Both the position numbers and the translations under genes were made by a program. The notes beneath the pieces are model-generated. The model saw only the letters and a program-made list of their open reading frames with translations. It searched no databases and was not told where the DNA came from. Source: Methylotenera sp. (GTDB lineage Bacteria; Pseudomonadota; Gammaproteobacteria; Burkholderiales; Methylophilaceae). From it: a stretch of 64,000 nucleotides of DNA. The number at the start of each line of letters is the position of its first letter. The stretch's first letter is position 1. Where the stretch lies: positions 62,001-126,000 of the forward strand of contig NZ_JAQSDZ010000011.1 in assembly GCF_029946165.1 (NCBI RefSeq), written 5' to 3'. This document shows positions 1-7,689 of the stretch, piece after piece.

Positions 1-1568
1 TACAGAATTCCTAATGTGCCTCCATCACTTAACAACACAACCTCAATTTGACGAACATCTTTATTTGCTAATACAAGTACCTTTTGACCAATTAGATTCC
101 CATGTAATGATAAGCCAGCACCAAAGTATCTTGCATTCTTCCACCTTACGACTGGTTTCCCCCTATCTTGACCAATTACAGCCTCATCAAAAATAGAGTA
201 TTGAATACACTTATCCCTATTTTTAATAGGGATCCTCCGATAAATATCAGTTTCTCGCATCACTGCACGCCTCAAAACTTCATTTCTGCTAATCGTAGTA
301 CCTGGAGCTATGCTGGTGTTATATCGCACAATAAGTAGATCTATCAAATCAAGTAATGTTTCTAACTTTAGCGCATACTTTGCATCCTTTGCTCTTCGAA
401 GGTCTTTTGAATTTGAGCCTGTAGTACCATCTAAACAATGAATTCCTGCTTCTTCTAACAAATCAAATAGAAGTTCAATTTTTGGCCTAACATTTGGCGA
501 TGCTTTTGGACCAAAAACTGGTACGGCATTTACTGTTCTTTCAAGCATCGTCATGAATAAGGCGCTTAAGTGACTTTTTGCATTATCAATCCATAATTCT
601 TCGTAACACATGTACGCTAGCTCTGGAATTAATGCATTTGGTAAGCACTCATCCGGCTTATAGGAAATGGTTGTAATTGATAGGTTTCTAGGTTCCCAAG
701 GGACAAGACTACTTCTAACAGCTTCTGCTAAATCTGACGCGTTGTAATTCTTACCTAAGGAAATACTGTAACCCAACACAGCACCACTTTTATCCTCAAG
801 TAATGCAAGCAGCCATAATCTCGAAACTTTGCAATAAATAGACCCCTCTCCATTTAAACCAGGTACCTCTAATGTCCAATTCACGTCTAGAAAGTGACCA
901 TCGGCTTCAACTCTTTGATAGCATTTGGAAGGAGCCCTTGTTAGGTTGAAATCAACATTGGCACTATATCTATTCGCACTGTCTGCCTCTTTTCGCTCCA
1001 GTAGACGCTTACCCCATGTTACGAGCGAAGATTTTCCTTTAGATTCACTGCAAAATGGATAGGATGGTGATCTAATATTTTGAGTTTCACATTCATCAAG
1101 AAAAATCCTGTGAATGTGATCCCAAGTAAGTCGTGAATTTTTATTTTTAGATTGCGGCAAAACCCCTTCAATAATTAACTTTTTCATTGTTATCTTAAGA
1201 TCAGGGTATTTTAAGAATAAAGCTTGAAGTGAACCTGCGGTGGGTTTTCCTGAATTTAAATTGAAAGTTGATACCACTCTTGAACCGACTTGCTTACCTT
1301 TAATTAATCCGAAATAGCCTACTATTTCACCCTTTTCATCCATCTGAGTACATCTTTTTAAAAGATACGAGATTAATTGACGGTTAATTCCTGTGTTTTT
1401 GAGTATTTCAGAATTTTTAACACCATTCATGTATTGGTCAATGGCACTTTTTCTAGTCTCAAAATTTGCCCGTTTTTGAGCATCTAGGGCATAGATATTT
1501 GGAAATGGCCAAGAGTCATAATTTTCAAAGCCTGGTTGAATACGACGATTATTTTTTAGAGAATTCAT
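1..1568 (-). CDS. TnsB-like DDE transposase (partial, runs off left edge)
   Basis: The frame is open from an ATG at 1568 to the left edge, at least 522 residues without a stop. It has the retroviral-integrase (rve) core of TnsB/TniA/MuA transposases. I read the acidic triad as D223 (in EADGH), D328 (in WIDNAK) and E365 (in PKIELLF), with 37 residues between the second D and the E. Enzymes of this family cut the 3' ends of the element and join them to target DNA. The start overlaps the 3' end of the TnsA-like gene by 20 bases, so the two are translationally coupled as tnsA-tnsB are in Tn7. A TnsC/TniB-type ATPase would be expected next, to the left and outside the window. The C-terminal region is not visible. 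Family assignment is firm; the exact Tn7-like subgroup is not. Confidence 0.9.
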   Translation of the reverse strand, partial: MNSLKNNRRIQPGFENYDSWPFPNIYALDAQKRANFETRKSAIDQYMNGVKNSEILKNTGINRQLISYLLKRCTQMDEKGEIVGYFGLIKGKQVGSRVVSTFNLNSGKPTAGSLQALFLKYPDLKITMKKLIIEGVLPQSKNKNSRLTWDHIHRIFLDECETQNIRSPSYPFCSESKGKSSLVTWGKRLLERKEADSANRYSANVDFNLTRAPSKCYQRVEADGHFLDVNWTLEVPGLNGEGSIYCKVSRLWLLALLEDKSGAVLGYSISLGKNYNASDLAEAVRSSLVPWEPRNLSITTISYKPDECLPNALIPELAYMCYEELWIDNAKSHLSALFMTMLERTVNAVPVFGPKASPNVRPKIELLFDLLEEAGIHCLDGTTGSNSKDLRRAKDAKYALKLETLLDLIDLLIVRYNTSIAPGTTISRNEVLRRAVMRETDIYRRIPIKNRDKCIQYSIFDEAVIGQDRGKPVVRWKNARYFGAGLSLHGNLIGQKVLVLANKDVRQIEVVLLSDGGTLGIL

Positions 1569-2253
1569 GATAAACCGAAACCTCAGTTAACATGCTTAAA
1601 GGCGACAAACTAATGTCTGAAAAAATTTTGCGATTAATGATTAGTCTTGATAAAGCAACTTTTATTAGTTCAGGATCGCTTTGTGGAAAGTACTCAATTA
1701 CTTTTAAGTAAATAGTTTTTTTAACATTTCTTAGCTCATCAAGAATTGAATTTTCAATGTCGTTATTGACTTCCAATCCAGCAAAACTAGTGAATCTTAA
1801 CAATCTCTTTAAATTAGCTAATTCAATAGCATTGGCATTGATTTTTTTTGAATTCCATAACTGATGTTTAAAATTATTATTAGAACAATACTTTCCCCAT
1901 GCTTCTATTTTTAGATTTGTTCCAGTCTCAGATTCCGACTCATCAGTATTTATAATATTATGAATAACAACTGATTTATCAAAACCTAATGTAACAAAGC
2001 TTGGAGTTGCATTGAATGCTTGGCCATTAACAGACGCAATTGGGACTTTAGCAACTCTTTCGTTAAATTTGGAAACTTCAGTATCTGTTTCCAAAAGTAC
2101 CCACAAATCATATCGATGATGACTAAATAGGTTTACTTGACGATGAAGTTTAATTGAATAAGGTCTATATAGATGGGCAGTATAATCTTCCCGCTTAAAT
2201 GGAAGTGGAGTAAGTAAATCATTGACAGACATAGCTATATCAATAGTATCCAT
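1549..2253 (-). CDS. TnsA-like heteromeric transposase endonuclease subunit, degenerate active site
   Basis: A 234-residue protein directly upstream of, and overlapping, the TnsB-like gene. It has the TnsA N-terminal pattern: a basic segment, then SHHRYDLWVLLETDTEV followed by F-x-E, which matches the 'fLLefDpdV..fe.QP' region of TnsA. Later, AIELANLKRLLRF fits the linker helix before the C-terminal part. TnsA makes the 5' cuts that convert replicative into cut-and-paste transposition. Where TnsA has the catalytic P-D-F and (E/Q)-x-K residues, this protein reads P-S-F and IHNI, so the nuclease centre looks lost. The assignment rests on position and pattern; a profile search would settle it. 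Confidence 0.65.
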   Translation of the reverse strand: MDTIDIAMSVNDLLTPLPFKREDYTAHLYRPYSIKLHRQVNLFSHHRYDLWVLLETDTEVSKFNERVAKVPIASVNGQAFNATPSFVTLGFDKSVVIHNIINTDESESETGTNLKIEAWGKYCSNNNFKHQLWNSKKINANAIELANLKRLLRFTSFAGLEVNNDIENSILDELRNVKKTIYLKVIEYFPQSDPELIKVALSRLIINRKIFSDISLSPLSMLTEVSVYHEFSKK

Positions 2254-2290
2254 AATTACATACTGAACCTAAATTGAATTCAGTGCAATA

Positions 2291-2366
2291 TGTCAGGACT
2301 TATCTTATTGAATTTACATAGATGTCAGGACTTACCCTGTTAAAAAGCTATAGATAAGTCCTGACG
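2291..2366. repeat. Tn7-like element end: three TnsB-site-like repeats
   Basis: Three copies of a 13-14 base sequence lie just outside the transposase genes: TGTCAGGACTTATC at 2291-2304, TGTCAGGACTTACC at 2323-2336, and an inverted copy (GTCAGGACTTATC read on the minus strand) at 2353-2365. Multiple transposase-binding repeats behind a TGT terminus are characteristic of Tn7/Tn5053-type ends, so this probably marks the right boundary of the element. The outermost copy begins CGTC rather than TGTC when read inward, so the exact terminus is uncertain or decayed. Two copies are direct and one inverted, which is not the simple Tn7 arrangement. Confidence 0.6.
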
Positions 2367-2449
2367 GATTATTTAATAATTTAAAAAATTCAAATACTTA
2401 TAAATTTAAATTGTAATAAGGTTATCTTACCCACGCGGCGGTTCTTTTA

Positions 2450-2728
2450 TTAATCACCAGTCCACACATGCTTAGACATGGTTTCCTCATCTGCGACCTT
2501 TTCACGCTTAGTTTTCTTTATTAAATATATATTCCAATCAGCTCGGTCCTTTAAAATATTTCGAGCTAGTTTGACGAAAATGTAAGAAAGTAAAAGCATT
2601 GCCGTTAGGAAACAAATACCCCAAAATCTAGCACAACCTATAGTTTGCAATGGCTTGGCGTAACAAAATGCAGATGTTACAAAAAGACTATTTAAGTATT
2701 CAAGAAATTCCGTAAAAGTCTTTAACAT
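2450..2728 (-). CDS. Small membrane protein of unknown function
   Basis: A 92-residue protein not recognised as a named family. One clear hydrophobic segment (about residues 35-55, FWGICFLTAMLLLSYIFV) is followed by a basic, charged C-terminal tail, which suggests a single-pass inner-membrane protein. A hydrophobic stretch near residues 12-25 could be a second, weaker segment. The ATG at 2728 is preceded by a strong GGGGG Shine-Dalgarno at about five bases' spacing, the best evidence that the gene is real. It stands alone between the transposon end and the diguanylate-signalling gene, so context says nothing about function. Confidence 0.6.
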   Translation of the reverse strand: MLKTFTEFLEYLNSLFVTSAFCYAKPLQTIGCARFWGICFLTAMLLLSYIFVKLARNILKDRADWNIYLIKKTKREKVADEETMSKHVWTGD

Positions 2729-2943
2729 GAATCCCCCATTATTTTAAATATTAATCAGATTTATAGAACATTTAAAAGCTTTAGTGACATCTAATATTAC
2801 AATCATAAGTTGTCTTATATCGATGTTCAAGGTCAGATTTTTAATATTTCTAAAGCATGCAAACAAAATCAAAATCCTTATTTGTATTTTAATTTCCTTA
2901 GGGAAAAAGTGTTTGATTTGATAATGGTTTAAATTGCATCAAT

Positions 2944-5349
2944 TTACTTTTCTGTAGCAGCTGCCATGGTACTGCTAAGCATTGCCATAGCAGCAATACT
3001 GATATCAGCAACAAGGATTGATTCTAACCCTCCCATCTGGTTGAGAATAGGCAACGATACCGTCAAACAAAAGTCTTCAGTCGCTGTCGAGAGGTAAATA
3101 TTTGATATATATGGCTTAAGCGTTTCATACGCGGCATAGTAATAAGCTTGTGGACTGCGATCAACGCCCCCTCCTCCTGCTTTAATTTTGCCGTACATGT
3201 TTGGATTAATCCAGTTAGGATATCGTTGTATACCGTTGGCATTAAGTTCAAATATCACCTCAAAGAATGGATAGTCATTGAAGCAGCTATCCATGCAATG
3301 TGAGCCTTCGGAGCGACGATATTTAAGTAGGGATTGCAACGCCTCTAGTGCGCGCGCTTGCCAATCGGAATGAACTTCATGTACCGGTAGTACAAGTCTA
3401 GGAGTAGTATCTTCCACCACAATGATGCTGCCAATATTGGATTTACCTATCTTTTTCAGGTAAGCCGCACGTTCAGCTGCGGCCACACTATTGGATAATA
3501 CGCCTTGGCTGCCATTGACGATTGCGATTGAAATACTGGCAACGGGATGTTCGCCGCCATCTTCTGTGGTAAAGAACCCTCGTTCTAGGTCTGATGCGTC
3601 ATATAAGTGGCTGGCGAGGTCTTGAAAACGATAAATCACATCCAGCAACTTGTCTTCAAGATAGGTATTGATATGATCTAGTATCAATACAAAATCATCA
3701 CCTCCAATGTGGCCAACCAATATCCCTGCGGCGCCAAGAAATTCCTGCCTAACAATTTCTGATAACAGGCGAATCATGGCATCGCCACGTATGAATCCGT
3801 ACCGGTCGTTATAGGCTTTAAAGTGGTCAAGGTCGATATAGACCAATATCGTGTTGGGGTTATTGCGCAAGCTGACATCCAAGGATTGCCGTAATGTTGG
3901 CCCAGTGGTCAACTGACTCAGAGGGTGAAGACTGCCAGTACTCATCTTGCGGCTGATTAACTGTGCCATAATTTCAACCGGCTGTAAAATTCCTATATAG
4001 ATACCATCATCGCCCACCATGACCCAGGGCTCAGCATCGCCACGCTCTAGGTAGAGACCACGTGCCAATAATGATGATGGAGTACGACTGGTAATCATCT
4101 TTGGCAATGCATCGCAATAAGCGCCAAGGGAGTTACTACGTTGGGTAAATACCTTGCCGCGCTTGAGCAAACCGATAGGTCGCAAATTATCCAATACCAC
4201 TGCAACTTCTGTATCAAGGTTCTTCTTAAAAATCGCTCGTGCCTCTTCAATAGAAGTATTCACCTCAATCGTAACCCCGCGCATCACAAATTCTCCAATT
4301 CGGAACTCATCAGGAACATGTGAGCGATGCGCCTCATCCTGCTTAGGCAATTCTGTCACCGAACGTGTCGGCTTTCTTTCAGGTTTTGCAAAATAGTAGC
4401 CCTGTGCATATGCAAGCCCCATATCTAAGCAGAAATTGATGTCTTCTACACGTTCCAAGCCCTCTGCCACAACCGTGCAGCCAAGTCTTTGCGCCATTGA
4501 AATAATCGCTTCCAGCAATACGGTGCGTACACGGCTACCTTGTGCTTCGTGGACAATCGCACGATCTATTTTGATATAGTCTGCACGAACAGCAGCCAAG
4601 GTACGCAAACCATTAAATCCTGAGCCCATGTCATCAAGTGCTATACGCAGGCCCTGAGCACGAATTTGATCACAGCATTCAGCTAAAAGCTCGGGTGATA
4701 CTTTTTCACTCTCAATAATTTCAATGACGACTTCACGTGGCTCAATACCATATTTGCCGATAGTATCCAGCATAAAATTAAGCCAGCGTTTTTTCATGAT
4801 GGTTTGAGGCAGTACATTAATGAAAATGGGCGTTCCTGGTGCAATCGAATTCGCTTTCCCAACCAACGCGCTTTGCTGACAGGCGATATCCAATTCTTCG
4901 CTACATTTAAGCTGACTAGCCAGCTTAAATGACTCCTCGCCATCCAATAATCTTCCAGATGGATTCTCTATTCGGCACAAGGCCTCATACCCAAAAATTT
5001 TGCCGTTTTGTGTGAAATCGACAATAGGCTGGAAATATATCTGCACGTGGGAACTAATATCTTTTAACAACCATGAATGCAGACGTCTGGCATAAAAAGT
5101 GTTGAATGGCATAGTGCCCGCAATCGTCTCTGCAGGATCCATTGCGTTAGTATCTTTTGTGACCGTCACATAAGACTCATCAAGAAGCTGTTCTGGCAAT
5201 AGCTCCGCGAGTCGGTTGAGTATATGAGTCAACGATTTTTCATCATCAAAGTCGAAAATAAAAACAGATTTTTCGGGGTTATGCACATGCTTCAGATCAA
5301 TACTGGAAAACGCAAATGTCTGATCTAATGTATTTAAATATAATTTCAT
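2944..5349 (-). CDS. EAL-CBS-GGDEF-Cache cyclic-di-GMP signalling protein
   Basis: An 801-residue protein from the preferred ATG at 5349, which has GAGAAG upstream; a further in-frame ATG at 5427 lacks a ribosome site. The EAL phosphodiesterase domain comes first (about 75-345), with E122 of the EAL motif, FINV, the EVVIEIIE stretch, DDMGSG, KID and VVAEGLE, so most catalytic residues are present. A CBS pair follows (about 365-480; VMRGVTIEV, AVVLDNLRPIGLL). The GGDEF domain reads GGDDF at 549-553, with D in place of the usual metal-binding E, and has no RxxD inhibitory site, so cyclase activity is doubtful. The C-terminus (about 680-800) resembles a Cache/PDC sensor with a DRS-Q-A-Y-Y-Y pattern, yet I see no membrane segments. 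It probably degrades c-di-GMP in response to a cytosolic ligand. Confidence 0.85.
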   Translation of the reverse strand: MKLYLNTLDQTFAFSSIDLKHVHNPEKSVFIFDFDDEKSLTHILNRLAELLPEQLLDESYVTVTKDTNAMDPAETIAGTMPFNTFYARRLHSWLLKDISSHVQIYFQPIVDFTQNGKIFGYEALCRIENPSGRLLDGEESFKLASQLKCSEELDIACQQSALVGKANSIAPGTPIFINVLPQTIMKKRWLNFMLDTIGKYGIEPREVVIEIIESEKVSPELLAECCDQIRAQGLRIALDDMGSGFNGLRTLAAVRADYIKIDRAIVHEAQGSRVRTVLLEAIISMAQRLGCTVVAEGLERVEDINFCLDMGLAYAQGYYFAKPERKPTRSVTELPKQDEAHRSHVPDEFRIGEFVMRGVTIEVNTSIEEARAIFKKNLDTEVAVVLDNLRPIGLLKRGKVFTQRSNSLGAYCDALPKMITSRTPSSLLARGLYLERGDAEPWVMVGDDGIYIGILQPVEIMAQLISRKMSTGSLHPLSQLTTGPTLRQSLDVSLRNNPNTILVYIDLDHFKAYNDRYGFIRGDAMIRLLSEIVRQEFLGAAGILVGHIGGDDFVLILDHINTYLEDKLLDVIYRFQDLASHLYDASDLERGFFTTEDGGEHPVASISIAIVNGSQGVLSNSVAAAERAAYLKKIGKSNIGSIIVVEDTTPRLVLPVHEVHSDWQARALEALQSLLKYRRSEGSHCMDSCFNDYPFFEVIFELNANGIQRYPNWINPNMYGKIKAGGGGVDRSPQAYYYAAYETLKPYISNIYLSTATEDFCLTVSLPILNQMGGLESILVADISIAAMAMLSSTMAAATEK

Positions 5350-5457
5350 ATGCTGGTTTTTCTTCTCTATTGAAATATAGTCTAAGCAGAACCAAGCAAG
5401 ACCTATGCCAATATTGATAGAGAGCATATAAAATTTAAGCCAGTGAATCTAGTGTAA

Positions 5458-5485
5458 GCACTTTCCCTTAAGTACTTTCCCTTAA
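5458..5485. repeat. 14-base tandem repeat between signalling genes
   Basis: GCACTTTCCCTTAA (5458-5471) is followed immediately by GTACTTTCCCTTAA (5472-5485), a one-mismatch tandem duplication in the gap between the EAL-GGDEF gene and the REC-GGDEF-EAL gene. It is probably a replication-slippage product; no function is apparent. Confidence 0.6.
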
Positions 5486-5503
5486 TAAGTTTAGTAACAC
5501 CAA

Positions 5504-7243
5504 TCATTCAAGAGTGTTTAGCTTATATGTTTCTGGGTTGTGTGCTTTTAAAAATTTTGCAAAGTCATGGGGCGATAATGATTGGGAAAACAGAAAGCCT
5601 TGCAACATATCAGCACCATACTCTTGACACAATCTAGCCTGTTCAGCAGTTTCCACACCTTCGACAATTACCTCGAGACCAAGGCTTTTCGCCATAATAA
5701 TGATTGCCTTTAATACGCGACAATCTGCTTGGCTTTCTGGCACATTTTGCACAAAAGAGCGGTCAACTTTTAATATAGTCGCTGGTAGCCATTTCAAATA
5801 GGCCATTGATGAGTATCCTGTACCAAAATCATCAATCGCGACTTTCACTCCAAATGCTTTTATACGATTCAAGAATGCGGATGTTTTCTCGAAATCTGAA
5901 ACTAGTACACTTTCAGTCACCTCTATTGATAGACATTCGCCAGGAAGGCCTGCAGCAGCCATATCCTTCTGAATCTCATTAGGCACATTTTCTTGCCGCA
6001 ATAACGATTCACTTACATTGACTCCTAATACGAACTGATCATCTACAAGGCCTATGCTGCGCCAAAGTGCTAGCTGATTACATGCTAGTTGCCTATTTTT
6101 TGTATCAATGGCATCTAAAAACCCAAGCTCCTCTACAACCCCAATAAATTCACCTGGGAGTAGTAGCCCTCTTGTTGGATGATCCCAGCGCATGAGCATT
6201 TCGGCCCCGCAAACCTGAAGATTTTTTGCGTTAATGATAGGTTGATAATGTTGCACTATCTGACTTTGCAAGCGCTGTGAGCGCAGCTCATCCTCAAGCA
6301 TAATCCTATGTAGAACCTGCTCCTTTAGTGCTCCAGTAAAGAAATGAAACCCATCTCGCCCTTCACGTTTTACTTGATACATGGCGAGATCTGCATTTTT
6401 AAGCATATCCTCCGCCGTCATAGCGCATCTAGGGTAAGTGGCAATTCCTATACTGCAAGTCACAAAATGCTCTGTATTATTGATAGTGATGGGCAAGCGC
6501 AGGTTTTCGATAATTCGCTGCGCCAAAATTCCAGATGAAGTCTCAGCATCTAAACCGTGAACAATGATTGCAAATTCATCGCCCCCAAGGCGACAAACAA
6601 CATCACCCTCTCTAACCACCTCCAACAATCGTTGTGCGATCTTTTGCAGCAATTGATCACCTGAATCGTGGCCTTTACTGTCATTAACTAACTTAAAGTT
6701 GTCTATATCCAGATAAATTAAGCCAAGTTGAATATTGAAACGTTGAGCGCGCTGAATGGACCCATGCAAATGCTCTTCAAAATAGTAACGATTTGATAAC
6801 CCTGTCATGGGGTCATTTTCAGCCAGATATTTTAAACGCTTATGTGTTTCAAGAAGCTGGTTATTAAGCTCATGTCGAGCTTGCGCATGTACCAAAGCCT
6901 TAGTCAAGTGTCGTTCTGAAAGCTCTTTCTTAAGTAAAAAGTCCTGCGCCCCTGCGACTATGCAGGTTCTTTCTATGACCGCATTATCTTCCATGCCAGT
7001 TAAGATCACTACGGCTGCATGTTTCTCTGTATGTTGTGTTAATTGGCTTAATACATCGAGACATTCCATATCAGGTAAAAGATAATCAAGAAGCACAATA
7101 TCAAATGTACTTTCATCATAAAGTTTTAGGGCACTGACAGCGGTACTTGCATGCACAATGTCTTTGACCAGATTGGGATTATGCAAGACGCGAACCACGG
7201 CCATTCGATCTAGTTCATCATCATCAACAAGTAGCAGTCGCAT
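5504..7243 (-). CDS. Response regulator with REC, GGDEF and EAL domains
   Basis: A 579-residue protein. The N-terminal receiver has VDDDELD and FDIVLLDYLLPDM with the phosphoacceptor Asp near residue 51. The diguanylate cyclase domain carries a canonical GGDEF at 220-224 and an RxxD (REGD) inhibitory site five residues upstream, so it should be an active, feedback-inhibited cyclase. The EAL domain starts with E348 (in GAEMLMRW) and retains IEVTES, DDFGTGYSS, KVDRSF, VEGVE and LQGF, so it should also be active. It is the last gene of a three-gene operon: two bases separate it from the receiver gene, itself overlapping the PAS kinase gene. It is the likely output of that kinase, coupling its signal to c-di-GMP turnover. 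Confidence 0.92.
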   Translation of the reverse strand: MRLLLVDDDELDRMAVVRVLHNPNLVKDIVHASTAVSALKLYDESTFDIVLLDYLLPDMECLDVLSQLTQHTEKHAAVVILTGMEDNAVIERTCIVAGAQDFLLKKELSERHLTKALVHAQARHELNNQLLETHKRLKYLAENDPMTGLSNRYYFEEHLHGSIQRAQRFNIQLGLIYLDIDNFKLVNDSKGHDSGDQLLQKIAQRLLEVVREGDVVCRLGGDEFAIIVHGLDAETSSGILAQRIIENLRLPITINNTEHFVTCSIGIATYPRCAMTAEDMLKNADLAMYQVKREGRDGFHFFTGALKEQVLHRIMLEDELRSQRLQSQIVQHYQPIINAKNLQVCGAEMLMRWDHPTRGLLLPGEFIGVVEELGFLDAIDTKNRQLACNQLALWRSIGLVDDQFVLGVNVSESLLRQENVPNEIQKDMAAAGLPGECLSIEVTESVLVSDFEKTSAFLNRIKAFGVKVAIDDFGTGYSSMAYLKWLPATILKVDRSFVQNVPESQADCRVLKAIIIMAKSLGLEVIVEGVETAEQARLCQEYGADMLQGFLFSQSLSPHDFAKFLKAHNPETYKLNTLE

Positions 7244-7245
7244 AT

Positions 7246-7689
7246 TTACTCCTTTGTTACTGGCAGCTCAACCAGTCTCCAATAATGTTCAACCAAACCA
7301 ATAACTTCTAGGAAGTCCCTATCCATATGTTGCTTAAATACATACCCGGCGACATGCTTGCGATATGCCGCAACCAAATCTTCATCAGATTTTGAGGTAG
7401 TCAGAACAAATACAACAGCATGTGTCAGCATAGGGTCAATACGTAGTGCTTCTAAAAACTCCAATCCATTCATGCGTGGCATATTAAGATCTAGCAAGAT
7501 GATGAAAGGGGCTGGAATCTCACCTGCGCGCAACAAGTCCAATGCCTCCTGCCCATCACGAGCGCGACGCACAGTATTAAGCAGTCGAAGTTTCCGTAGC
7601 GCTCGTTCCAAAGCGATGGCGTCAATATCATCATCATCGACTATAAACAAAGTCACTTCTTTATAGCTTTGCTTATCAGGTGTTTGCAA
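7246..7689 (-). CDS. Single-domain response regulator (Rcp1-like)
   Basis: A 147-residue stand-alone receiver. Acidic pocket VDDDDID, phosphoacceptor D67 in LLDLNMPRMNG, TTS switch residues and the conserved Lys in FKQ are all present, with the longer alpha4-beta5 region typical of phytochrome-type (Rcp1) receivers. There is no DNA-binding output. The start is unusual: the frame begins with TTG at 7689, preceded by a strong GGAAGGG, and there is no ATG before the receiver core. It overlaps the upstream PAS kinase by 14 bases and ends two bases before the REC-GGDEF-EAL gene, which suggests a phosphotransfer shuttle between kinase and c-di-GMP effector. Confidence 0.9.
   Translation of the reverse strand: MQTPDKQSYKEVTLFIVDDDDIDAIALERALRKLRLLNTVRRARDGQEALDLLRAGEIPAPFIILLDLNMPRMNGLEFLEALRIDPMLTHAVVFVLTTSKSDEDLVAAYRKHVAGYVFKQHMDRDFLEVIGLVEHYWRLVELPVTKE

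Noticed and set aside
2291-2366. Three short repeats considered as a CRISPR remnant
   Set aside because: Only three 13-14 base copies, irregular spacing, mixed orientation, no leader or cas genes; their place beside TnsA/TnsB-like genes explains them better.
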